Shown here: one piece after another, positions 1 through 6,406 of the stretch | How the letters are laid out: the number at the start of each line of letters is the position of its first letter | Numbering within the stretch: the stretch's first letter is position 1 | From: Acidobacteriota bacterium | Lineage (GTDB): Bacteria > Acidobacteriota > Terriglobia > Bryobacterales > Bryobacteraceae | Direction of reading: 5' to 3' | Assembly: GCA_016871135.1 (NCBI GenBank) | Contig: VFZQ01000318.1 | Coordinates: forward strand, 1-6,453 | DNA: 6,453 bases | Notes under the pieces: generated by a model | Seen by the model: the letters and a program-made list of their open reading frames with translations, nothing else | The model's database searches: none | What the model was told of the DNA's origin: nothing | Program-made: the position numbers and the translations under genes

Positions 1-30
1 ATGTCCGTCAAAATTGTGAAACGAACTGCT

Positions 31-39
31 TGGTATCAT
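31..39 (+). promoter_or_regulatory. Possible extended -10 element upstream of ftsY
   Basis: TGGTATCAT fits an extended -10 element (TG-n-TATAAT with one mismatch). It would place transcription start around position 46, only about 5 nt before ATG 51, where no Shine-Dalgarno is seen. I find no convincing -35 hexamer at 16-18 bp spacing; TTGTGA at 14-19 is only 14 bp away. Weak prediction at the window edge. Confidence 0.3.
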
Positions 40-50
40 TGTTTTTCGCT

Positions 51-998
51 ATGCTTTCCTCCCTCTTTGGTTCCGGCGAGGGCGGCGGCAGCCTTCTCGA
101 CCGCCTCAAACAAGGCATCGAGAAGACTCGCTCCGGCTTCGTCGATCGCATCGAAGACGTCGTTCACGGCAAAAAAGAGATTGACGCCGATCTGCTCGAC
201 GAACTCGAATACACCCTCATTACTGCCGATATAGGCGTTCGCACTGCCACCGAAATTCTCGAAACCATCCGGCAGCGTGTCGACCGCAAGATGGTCGCCG
301 ACGCCGGGGAAATCCGCACTCTCATCCGTGCCCATCTTCTCGAAGTCCTGCAAGCCGCCGATCGCCCGGAAGCCCGTGTCGCCCAGCCACCGCTGGTGAT
401 CATGATGGTCGGCGTCAACGGGGCGGGGAAGACAACCACGACCGGCAAACTCGCGCGCCGTTTGCAGGAAAACGGAAAAACTGTACTGATGGCCGCCGCC
501 GATACTTTCCGCGCCGCCGCCATCGAACAACTCGAAGTTTGGGCCACGCGCGCCGACACCGATATCATTCGTCAAAGTCAGGGCGCCGATCCGAGCGCCG
601 TCGTCTTCGACGCTCTCCAGGCCGGCCGCGCACGCAAAGCCGACATCGTTATAGTCGACACCGCCGGCCGCCTGCACACCAAGGAAAATCTCATGGCGGA
701 ACTCGAGAAGATGCGCCGTACCGCCGGCCGCGTCATCTCCTACGCGCCGCACGAGGTCTACCTGGTGCTTGACGCGACCACCGGCCAGAACGGACTTGAA
801 CAGGCTCGCAAATTCACCGAAGCAGGCGGCGTGACCGGCATCGTGCTGACCAAACTCGACGGCACCGCCAAAGGCGGCATCGCCATCGCCATCGCGCGCG
901 AACTGAACCTGCCGATCCGCTATGTCGGCGTCGGCGAAAAGGTAACGGACCTGTTGCCCTTCGATCCCGAACAGTACATCGCATCTCTTTTCGACTAG
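51..998 (+). CDS. ftsY: Signal recognition particle receptor FtsY (SRP GTPase)
   Basis: FtsY is the membrane-associated GTPase that docks the SRP (Ffh plus 4.5S RNA) with its ribosome and nascent chain at the Sec translocon. With the ATG at 51 the protein has 315 residues: a very short N-terminal segment with a hydrophobic MLSSLFG start that may act as the membrane-binding helix, then the N and G domains. The SRP GTPase motifs are all visible: P-loop GVNGAGKTTT (121-130), DTFRAAA (151-157), DTAGR (203-207), TKLDG (267-271) and the closing GVGE (293-296). The long acidic A domain of E. coli FtsY is absent, as in many bacteria. A TTG at 30 in the same frame would add seven residues, but ATG 51 gives the usual N-terminus. 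There is no Shine-Dalgarno before either start. ribD follows after 3 nt. Identification is secure; the exact start is less so. Confidence 0.96.
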   Translation: MLSSLFGSGEGGGSLLDRLKQGIEKTRSGFVDRIEDVVHGKKEIDADLLDELEYTLITADIGVRTATEILETIRQRVDRKMVADAGEIRTLIRAHLLEVLQAADRPEARVAQPPLVIMMVGVNGAGKTTTTGKLARRLQENGKTVLMAAADTFRAAAIEQLEVWATRADTDIIRQSQGADPSAVVFDALQAGRARKADIVIVDTAGRLHTKENLMAELEKMRRTAGRVISYAPHEVYLVLDATTGQNGLEQARKFTEAGGVTGIVLTKLDGTAKGGIAIAIARELNLPIRYVGVGEKVTDLLPFDPEQYIASLFD

Positions 999-1001
999 CC
1001 C

Positions 1002-2111
1002 ATGCCGATCGACTACATCGCCGAAGCGCTTGCCGAAGCGCGCAAAGGACTCGGCCAAACCAGCCCCAACCCGGCCGTCGGCGCAATCCTTGTCAACAAC
1101 GGCGAACTCGTCGGCCGCGGCCATCACATCTATGCCGCTAAAGCTCATGCCGAGATTGAAGCTCTGAAATACGCCGGTGAAAAAGCGCGCGGTGCGACCC
1201 TCTACATCACGCTTGAACCGTGCTCGCACCAAGGCCGCACCGGTCCGTGCGCCGATGCGCTGATCGCAGCCGGCGTCGTCAAGGTGGTCGCCGCGATGGA
1301 GGACCCGAACCCGCTTGTCGCCGGCAGCGGTTTCGCTAAACTGCGCGCCGCCGGCGTCGCCGTTGAACTCGAACGCACGCACGCCAAGGAAGCCGAATCG
1401 CTCAACGAGCCGTTCTGCTTTTTCATGCGCGAACGCCGCCCGCTGGTCACGCTAAAGAGTGCGCTCACCCTCGACGGCAAGATCGCCGCGCCCGACGACA
1501 ACGAAGGCTGGATCACCTCCGAACGCGCCCGCGCCCACGTGCAGCAATTGCGGCACATGTCGGATGCGATTGTTACAGGCATCGGCACGGTCGATCACGA
1601 CGATTGCCTCCTTACCGATCGCACCGAACTCCCGCGCTCGCGACCGCTATTGCGCATTGTTCTCGACTCGCAATTGCGCATACGCACCGATTCACAGATG
1701 GTGTGCAGCGCCGCCAATGACGTACTGATTGTCACCACCTCGGCGGCCAGCGCCGAGCGCCGCGCGGCGTTGGAAAAGGAAGGCGTCGAAGTCGCCGTGC
1801 TGGACGGCGCCGATGGCCGTACGAACATGCGTGCGTTGATCGAACTGCTAGCCGCGCGTGATGTCCAGTCTTTGATGATCGAGGCTGGCAGCAAGGTCAA
1901 CGGCGCCGCGCTCGACTCCGGAATCGTCGACAAAATCTTCTTCTACTACGCGCCGAAAATGTTCGGCGGGTTGCAGTCGCTACCGGTAGCCGGCGGCCGC
2001 GGCCGTCGCCGCCGCGCTGACGCCATGTTGTTTGAAAACGTGCAACTCCATCCGATGAGCGATGGCGAATTCGCTGTCGAAGCGTGGCTGAAACGAGGCC
2101 CGCGGGTTTAA
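1002..2111 (+). CDS. ribD: Bifunctional riboflavin biosynthesis protein RibD (deaminase/reductase)
   Basis: RibD carries out two consecutive cytosolic steps of riboflavin synthesis: deamination of the diaminopyrimidinone ribosylamine phosphate made by GTP cyclohydrolase II, then NADPH-dependent reduction of the ribosyl side chain. The 369-residue protein is the usual length for the two-domain enzyme. The N-terminal zinc deaminase domain has SPNPAVGA (21-28), the HAE motif (zinc ligand H49, catalytic E51) and EPCSHQGRTGPC (72-83), with C74 and C83 as the other zinc ligands. DPNP at 101-104 also matches the family. The reductase domain begins near residue 147 (LVTLKSALTLDGK) and includes WITS (170-173), the TVDHDDCLLTDR region (196-207), IEAGSKVNGA (293-302) and YAPKMFGG (316-323). 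It starts 3 nt after ftsY without a clear Shine-Dalgarno, which suggests translational coupling. Its TAA shares one base with the ribE ATG. Confidence 0.96.
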   Translation: MPIDYIAEALAEARKGLGQTSPNPAVGAILVNNGELVGRGHHIYAAKAHAEIEALKYAGEKARGATLYITLEPCSHQGRTGPCADALIAAGVVKVVAAMEDPNPLVAGSGFAKLRAAGVAVELERTHAKEAESLNEPFCFFMRERRPLVTLKSALTLDGKIAAPDDNEGWITSERARAHVQQLRHMSDAIVTGIGTVDHDDCLLTDRTELPRSRPLLRIVLDSQLRIRTDSQMVCSAANDVLIVTTSAASAERRAALEKEGVEVAVLDGADGRTNMRALIELLAARDVQSLMIEAGSKVNGAALDSGIVDKIFFYYAPKMFGGLQSLPVAGGRGRRRRADAMLFENVQLHPMSDGEFAVEAWLKRGPRV

Positions 2112-2707
2112 TGTTCACGGGCATCATTGAAGAACTAGGTACGCTTGCCTCGATCGAGCCACGCGGCGACGGCGCGCGCCTTCGTGTTGCGTGCAAGCTC
2201 GTCGTTGAAGATGCGCTCGAAGGAGCGAGCATCGCCGTCAACGGCGTTTGCCTGACCGCGCTCGACATCGGCGCCGAGGGCTTCAGCGCCGACATCGCGC
2301 CCGAGACGATGCGGCGGACAAGTTTGGGCGATCTCGCCCAAGGCGCGCGCGTCAATCTCGAACGCCCCGTGCAGGCCGGCGGCCGTCTCGGCGGCCACGT
2401 CGTGCAAGGCCATGTCGACGGCACCGGCGTGTTCGAGGAACTCGCCGCGCTCGGCAACGGTAACTGGTGGCTGCGCATTCGGGTGCCTGAAGCACTCGAC
2501 CGCTACATCGTCGAGAAGGGGTCGATTGCCATCGACGGCATCAGCCTCACCGTGGCCGCTATCGCCGATGGCGTGATGTCGGTGACGATCATCCCGCACA
2601 CGTATTCACACACGTCGCTCGGCGCGCACCAACCCGGCGCGCGCGTCAACCTTGAAACCGACATCCTGGCTAAGTACGTGGAAAAGCTCTTCGCCTCACG
2701 CGACTAA
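2111..2707 (+). CDS. ribE: Riboflavin synthase alpha chain
   Basis: This enzyme performs the last step of riboflavin synthesis, dismutating two 6,7-dimethyl-8-ribityllumazine molecules into riboflavin and a pyrimidinedione. It is a homotrimer of subunits each made of two similar lumazine-binding barrels. The 198-residue protein begins with the family hallmark MFTGIIE. The first barrel has NGVCLT (44-49) and a PETMRRTSLG segment (65-72). The second has GGHVVQGHVDGTG (94-106), IDGISLTV (141-148) and IPHTYSHTSL (161-170). Each barrel ends with the repeat GARVNLE, at 78-84 and 176-182. I chose ATG 2111 over an in-frame start at 2084 because the former gives the conserved N-terminus; it overlaps the ribD stop as TAATG. 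Called ribC in some E. coli naming. Its last 12 bases overlap the convergent sirtuin gene. Confidence 0.96.
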   Translation: MFTGIIEELGTLASIEPRGDGARLRVACKLVVEDALEGASIAVNGVCLTALDIGAEGFSADIAPETMRRTSLGDLAQGARVNLERPVQAGGRLGGHVVQGHVDGTGVFEELAALGNGNWWLRIRVPEALDRYIVEKGSIAIDGISLTVAAIADGVMSVTIIPHTYSHTSLGAHQPGARVNLETDILAKYVEKLFASRD

Positions 2708-3415
2708 CAAAGGCAGCACCTCTGCCGCCTTGCCGCGCACGCTACAATCCACCGCGTTCGAATACGCCGTCGCATCGAGATTGACTTCGAGAACGGACGC
2801 CCCCACGTGCCGCGCCAGATCGATCAAACCAGCCGCCGGATACACCTGCGCCGACGTACCCACCACGAGCAACAAATCGCACCGGTTGACCGCCCTCTCT
2901 GCTTCTTCCCAAACAATCCGCGGCAGCGTCTCGCCGAACCATACCACGCCAGGCCGCACCATTCCGCTGCACTCCCCGCACTTCGGCGGCAACTCCATTT
3001 CCAGATCGCGGTTGATGCGCTGATACCCGCATCCCAAACAACGCGTCATCCAGATATCGCCGTGAATTTTCAACACCCGCTTTGATCCAGCCCGATCGTG
3101 TAAGCCGTCGACGTTCTGGGTGATCAACGTGAACTCATCGGCCTGTTCTTCGATGGCAACCAGCGCGCGATGCCCCGCATTGGGTTCACACCGCGCGATC
3201 TCAACCCGCCGCGACTGGTACCATTCCCAGACAAACTTCGGATCGCGCGCGAAGGCCTCCGTCGTCGCCAAATCCTCGGCGCGAAAGTTGCCCCACATCC
3301 CGCCGGCACCGCGAAAGGTTGGAATGCCGCTCTCGGCGCTGATGCCCGCTCCGGTCAACACCGCGATCGAAGACGCCTCGGCGACTAGCCTCCGCGCGTC
3401 GTCGATAGAACTCAC
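2696..3415 (-). CDS. cobB: Sir2-family NAD-dependent protein deacylase, class III (CobB/SIRT5-like)
   Basis: Sirtuins remove acyl groups from protein lysines using NAD, releasing nicotinamide and O-acyl-ADP-ribose; bacterial CobB acts on cytosolic enzymes such as acetyl-CoA synthetase. The 239-residue protein contains only the catalytic core. Visible motifs are GAGISAESGIPTFRG (22-36) for NAD binding, QNVDGLH (100-106), catalytic His118 in HGD, and a zinc site of C126, C129, C146 and C149. VVWFGE (157-162), GTS (187-189) and VNLD (211-214) complete the fold. Y66 and R69 (YQSR) match the Tyr-x-x-Arg pair that binds the carboxylate of succinyl- or malonyl-lysine in SIRT5 and CobB, so desuccinylase/demalonylase activity is likely besides deacetylation. 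It starts at a GTG overlapping the previous gene's TGA (GTGA), so it is probably co-translated with the S24-domain protein. The substrate is unknown. Confidence 0.94.
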   Translation of the reverse strand: MSSIDDARRLVAEASSIAVLTGAGISAESGIPTFRGAGGMWGNFRAEDLATTEAFARDPKFVWEWYQSRRVEIARCEPNAGHRALVAIEEQADEFTLITQNVDGLHDRAGSKRVLKIHGDIWMTRCLGCGYQRINRDLEMELPPKCGECSGMVRPGVVWFGETLPRIVWEEAERAVNRCDLLLVVGTSAQVYPAAGLIDLARHVGASVLEVNLDATAYSNAVDCSVRGKAAEVLPLLVA

Positions 3416-4200
3416 TCTTCGGGCGGTAACACCGCCACAAACTCACCGGCCACGCGAAACTCATCGGGTGTTAGCTCCCACGTTTCAAACTCGGGATTGA
3501 GCGGAATCATCCGAATCTTTCCGTGTTCCCAGGAATCCTCAGTCGCCCGCTTCTCGCTCTGATAGACCTTTACCGTATACTGCGCCGTCACATCCGACGT
3601 CCCGAATTTCTCAACCAGCAACTTCTTGCCAGCGCGCGATCCCGCCGACGCAGGCCGGAACAGACACAAACTTCCGTCCGGAATCAGCGGCTCCATCGAT
3701 CGCCCTTCAACCCTCGCCGCAAACATCCCCGGCACGGCGCGCACATGCGCCGGCGGTTCGATCGAGCCGATAACTTCGCCAGGCAATTGTTCATCGCTTA
3801 ACCCGCCCGCCGCAGCGCGCAGCTGTACCACCGACACCGACCCCACCGAATTCACATTCTCGCGATACAACCGTCGCAATCGAGCCTCGGGATCGGCCGC
3901 TATCGTCTTCTCCCGATCGGTCATCAGGACCAAGTTCGAAAGCATGTCTTCTATCCGGCGGAGCAGCGCATTGCCGCCGCTTTCGCGCGCCATAGCCTCC
4001 AGCGTGTTCTCCAATTCCGACAACACATCGGCCTCTTCGGACGCGAACGAATCCCAATCGCGCCGCAGCTTCACGTAGGCGATATCCGTCGTCGTGTCGA
4101 GCAATACCACACCCGCGTTCTCGGCGCTACGCCCCGGCAGACACACCTGGAGTATCACATACTCCATAGGCCGCATGGTTGCCGTCATCGCAGCACTCAT
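3412..4200 (-). CDS. LexA/CI-like S24 domain protein with a non-HTH N-terminal domain
   Basis: With the ATG at 4200 the protein has 262 residues. From about residue 120 on it looks like the S24 Ser-Lys peptidase domain of LexA, UmuD and CI-type repressors: an Ala-Gly in RAAAGG (128-133, candidate autocleavage bond A131-G132), GRSMEPLIPDG (166-176) with nucleophile S168, YTVK (208-211) with general base K211, and IPLNPEFE (232-239) as in the family's closing strands. The first 120 residues show no helix-turn-helix. They contain YVILQVCLPG (14-23) and AGVVLLD (29-35), then a probable helical stretch at 55-117, and loosely resemble DUF3037. What this domain binds is unknown. ATG 4200 is preceded by AAGGGGTGGA, a fair Shine-Dalgarno; an in-frame TTG at 4218 lacks one, and ATG 4167 would also keep the domain. 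It lies 21 nt after the VWFA gene and overlaps the sirtuin start by 4 nt. A classical transcriptional repressor is unlikely. Confidence 0.85.
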   Translation of the reverse strand: MSAAMTATMRPMEYVILQVCLPGRSAENAGVVLLDTTTDIAYVKLRRDWDSFASEEADVLSELENTLEAMARESGGNALLRRIEDMLSNLVLMTDREKTIAADPEARLRRLYRENVNSVGSVSVVQLRAAAGGLSDEQLPGEVIGSIEPPAHVRAVPGMFAARVEGRSMEPLIPDGSLCLFRPASAGSRAGKKLLVEKFGTSDVTAQYTVKVYQSEKRATEDSWEHGKIRMIPLNPEFETWELTPDEFRVAGEFVAVLPPEE

Positions 4201-4221
4201 TCCACCCCTTATCGACAAATT

Positions 4222-5220
4222 CTACTTCGCCTTGACCTCAGGCGCGAACGGATAGTAACCCTTGCGCGCCCGCACGGTGACATTCGGCAAATTGACTTCG
4301 ACTTTGATATTGCGAAACACCTTCGGCTGATCGGCGTTGTCGGGCGAATAGCGCAGAATGTACTGCGTCGTCACCTCGCCCGCCGTGTTGGCCACCGCCC
4401 GGAACATGCCCTTGGCGATCTCCGAAGCATACCCGCCCGTCCCGACCTTCAACGCATAGTTGCCTTCGTCCGACGGCGTCGACAAATAACCAGACACGTC
4501 CTTGTACAGTCCTTGCAGCGGATACTCCACGCGCCCTCCGGTCTCTTCGGTCAAGCGCGTCAGGTTCTTTTCGCCCTCGCTGTTGAAGCCAAACGCCACC
4601 GTCGACACCCCATAGATCGTCACCAGGTTCCGCTGCGCGATTTCCACGACCTCGTTTAACGTCTTCTTCGACGCGTTGTCATGCCCGTCGCCGATGACCA
4701 CGATCACACGCCGCGGTTCGATCGGTTCGCCCTTCACCAGGCTGCGCGAAGTACAAGCCGTGTAGATTGCGTCGTAGAGCGCGGCGCCGCCGCCCGGTTT
4801 CAACTTGCGGATCTTCTCCACGATCTTGTTCGAGTCCTGCGTTGTATTCACCGCGAGTTCGGCGTCGTTTCCGTAGGTGATCAGGTAGCCCGAAAAACGT
4901 TTGTCGTTGTCGGGCAACAGAGCCAGCGCCAACTCGATCGCCGACTCCTGATAGTTCTTCCAGTGCAGCCGGCTCGCGTTCGAGAGATCGAGCAAAAACC
5001 CGACAACCACCGGCTGATTCCGCTCACGCGAAAAGTAGGTGATCTTCTGCTCCTTGCCTTCGTCGTAGATCTTGAAGTCGTCCTGTCCTAAATCGGAAAC
5101 GAACCGGCCCTTCGAATCGGTCACCGTAATGGGCACGATGACTTCGCTGACGGAAACGTTCAACGGCTGTTGCGGGAACGCAAGCAGACTCGTCACGAAC
5201 GCTGTTAGGATACGGCGCAT
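4222..5220 (-). CDS. Exported VWFA-related Acidobacterial domain protein (TIGR03436-like)
   Basis: A 332-residue protein with a short hydrophobic N-terminus after MRR (residues 4-15), likely a signal peptide, so it probably acts in the periplasm or outside. Residues about 22-65 form the typical lead-in (VSVSEVIVPITVTD, then F-V-S-D-L and D-D-F-K-I-Y-D-E-G), followed by a von Willebrand A fold from about 70 to 240 (VVVGFLLDLS at 71-80, GGGAALYDAI at 143-152, VIVVIGDGHDNAS at 172-184). The C-terminus (285-325) ends in YILRYSP, a beta-rich segment and ARKGYY, as in other members. Such proteins are numerous in Acidobacteriota and their role is largely unknown, presumably binding. Two metal-site positions usually Ser and Thr are Ala here (A82, A146). 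I prefer ATG 5220 over an in-frame TTG at 5250 because a TATAAT lies between them and the signal peptide then starts properly. First gene of a probable operon with the S24 and sirtuin genes. Confidence 0.9.
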   Translation of the reverse strand: MRRILTAFVTSLLAFPQQPLNVSVSEVIVPITVTDSKGRFVSDLGQDDFKIYDEGKEQKITYFSRERNQPVVVGFLLDLSNASRLHWKNYQESAIELALALLPDNDKRFSGYLITYGNDAELAVNTTQDSNKIVEKIRKLKPGGGAALYDAIYTACTSRSLVKGEPIEPRRVIVVIGDGHDNASKKTLNEVVEIAQRNLVTIYGVSTVAFGFNSEGEKNLTRLTEETGGRVEYPLQGLYKDVSGYLSTPSDEGNYALKVGTGGYASEIAKGMFRAVANTAGEVTTQYILRYSPDNADQPKVFRNIKVEVNLPNVTVRARKGYYPFAPEVKAK

Positions 5221-5226
5221 AGTCCA

Positions 5227-5232
5227 ATTATA
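5227..5232 (-). promoter_or_regulatory. TATAAT -10 element for the VWFA operon, probably leaderless
   Basis: A perfect TATAAT on the minus strand ends 6 nt before the VWFA ATG at 5220. With standard spacing, transcription would start at or within a base or two of that ATG, giving a leaderless mRNA. There is no Shine-Dalgarno between the two. No good -35 exists at 16-18 bp (TTTTTT or GTTTTT only). The first bases of the element overlap the end of the inverted repeat at 5231-5270. Confidence 0.5.
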
Positions 5233-5270
5233 AGGGCCGCGCGGATTCAAAAAACACCACGCGGCCCTTA
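5231..5270 (-). repeat. 11-bp perfect inverted repeat between the M48 and VWFA genes
   Basis: TAAGGGCCGCG (5231-5241) and CGCGGCCCTTA (5260-5270) are exact reverse complements separated by 18 nt. The hairpin begins 5 nt after the M48 stop codon, so it could end or protect that transcript. No run of T follows the stem on the minus strand; the only T6 lies in the loop, so it is not a textbook intrinsic terminator. Its promoter-proximal arm overlaps the -10 of the next operon, so an operator is an alternative. Confidence 0.6.
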
Positions 5271-5275
5271 ACTTT

Positions 5276-6352
5276 TCAGTTTTCCGGAGCGGCGTTCGGC
5301 CGCTTCTTTAGAGTCGGACGTTCGTCCTCGTCTTCCTTCGGCTTCTTGCCGTCTTCGTCCGGATCGACCGGGCCCGTGCCCGAACCCGGCGTACGGCGCA
5401 ACCGGGGACGGTTGGCGTCTTCCTTGTCGTCCACCTTGCGGCGGTTCAACAGCGCGGAGAGCCGGTTCTTCACCTCGTGAAACTCCGAAGTTGTGACGAC
5501 GTACTCGGGCTTGGCTTCGAGCAATTCTTGAATGTTCTTCTGCGCCGTTTCGATGCGGTCATCGGTCAACGGATGCGAAGAGAAGACCTTCGCCATCGTG
5601 CCCGGCTTGCGTTTTTCGAGCGATTGCAGTTTTTCGAAGAAGTCGACGAACGCCGACGGATCGTAACCGGCTTTGTAAAGATACTGCAAGCCAAGCAGGT
5701 CGGCCTCGCGTTCGAACCCGCGCGAGAAGTACATGAAGCCCATCGGGATCGCGACGCTCGCGCCCTGGCGGATGCCGTAGCCGGCCCAGCCGCCCATGAA
5801 GATCAGCGGAATCGTCGCCAGATTGGCGATCTGCCCGCGTGTGGCCTGCCGCGTGCCGTGCCGCGCGGCGATGTGCGCCAGTTCGTGCGCCATTACGCCA
5901 GCGATCTCGGCTTCGCTCTCGGCTTTCAAGAGCAGCCCCGTGTTCACGAAGAAGAACCCGCCCGGCAGCGCGAATGCGTTGACCTCTTCGCTGTCGATGA
6001 CCTTGATCGTAACCGGCACCTTGGTGTCGGAGTTGCGCACCAGGTTCTGGCCGACGCGGTTGACGTATTCGGCGATCATCGGATCGTCGATAATCTTGGC
6101 TTGGCGCTCGATTTCCTGCGCCAGACCCTTGCCCATCGCAATCTCTTTCTCGATCGAGTAAAAGTTGACGCCTTTTCCCACGTCGCGCTCGCCGATCGCT
6201 TCGACGTCTTTTTTCACGGGCTTCTTTTTGTTGTTGCTCGCCTTCGGTTTGGCCGCGGTGTCTTTGGTCTTATCCGTCGACGCCGCCTGATCGGCCATGG
6301 CTACGCCAACCGTCAACGCGGCGGGCACAAGCAGTCGGAAAAAAGTGCGCAT
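5276..6352 (-). CDS. Exported M48-family zinc metallopeptidase (BepA/LoiP-like)
   Basis: A 358-residue secreted zinc protease. Residues 1-20 form a signal peptide ending in AMA, without a lipobox cysteine, so the mature protein is probably periplasmic. A Lys- and Ala-rich linker (22-50) precedes the M48 catalytic domain. HELAH (156-160) supplies two His zinc ligands and catalytic E157. SRGFEREAD (210-218) fits the family's SRxxExxAD pattern, with E214 as third ligand. SSHP (258-261) carries the conserved His near the active site. Relatives such as BepA/YfgC and LoiP act in outer-membrane protein quality control. BepA's C-terminal TPR repeats are not evident; instead residues 305-358 are a charged, Pro-rich, probably disordered tail. 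ATG 6352 has AAGGAG five bases upstream (6358-6363). The in-frame ATG at 6379 lies inside a TATAAT and is rejected. The physiological substrate cannot be told. Confidence 0.93.
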   Translation of the reverse strand: MRTFFRLLVPAALTVGVAMADQAASTDKTKDTAAKPKASNNKKKPVKKDVEAIGERDVGKGVNFYSIEKEIAMGKGLAQEIERQAKIIDDPMIAEYVNRVGQNLVRNSDTKVPVTIKVIDSEEVNAFALPGGFFFVNTGLLLKAESEAEIAGVMAHELAHIAARHGTRQATRGQIANLATIPLIFMGGWAGYGIRQGASVAIPMGFMYFSRGFEREADLLGLQYLYKAGYDPSAFVDFFEKLQSLEKRKPGTMAKVFSSHPLTDDRIETAQKNIQELLEAKPEYVVTTSEFHEVKNRLSALLNRRKVDDKEDANRPRLRRTPGSGTGPVDPDEDGKKPKEDEDERPTLKKRPNAAPEN

Positions 6353-6377
6353 CGGGACTCCTTTCAAGTTCGCCACC

Positions 6378-6406
6378 ATTATAGCTCCGGCGCACGGCCT
6401 TCACAG
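6378..6406 (-). promoter_or_regulatory. Promoter of the M48 peptidase gene
   Basis: A perfect TATAAT lies at 6383-6378 on the minus strand. With a 17-bp spacer the -35 position holds CTGTGA (6406-6401), matching only three of six TTGACA bases. Transcription would begin near 6371, leaving a leader of roughly 20 nt that contains the AAGGAG Shine-Dalgarno before ATG 6352. This arrangement fits a vegetative promoter and supports the chosen start codon. Confidence 0.6.

Noticed and set aside
36..1382. Long minus-strand open frame of 448 codons across ftsY and ribD
   Set aside because: It is antisense to two firmly identified genes, has low-complexity composition typical of GC-rich shadow frames, and shows no recognisable motif.
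1990..2022. GC-rich GGC/CGC-repeated stretch near the end of ribD
   Set aside because: It encodes an in-frame Gly/Arg-rich loop (GGRGRRRR) in the reductase domain; nothing indicates a separate repeat element.
1897..2599. Minus-strand open frames opposite ribD and ribE
   Set aside because: They mirror the codon bias of the plus-strand rib genes and encode Arg/Ser/Pro-rich or patternless peptides.
3412..4200. Annotating the S24-domain gene as lexA or a phage repressor
   Set aside because: No helix-turn-helix is visible in the N-terminal half and there are no phage genes nearby.
6379..6381. Upstream ATG for the M48 peptidase
   Set aside because: Written on the minus strand (6379-6377), it is part of the TATAAT promoter element, while ATG 6352 has a good Shine-Dalgarno and starts a proper signal peptide.
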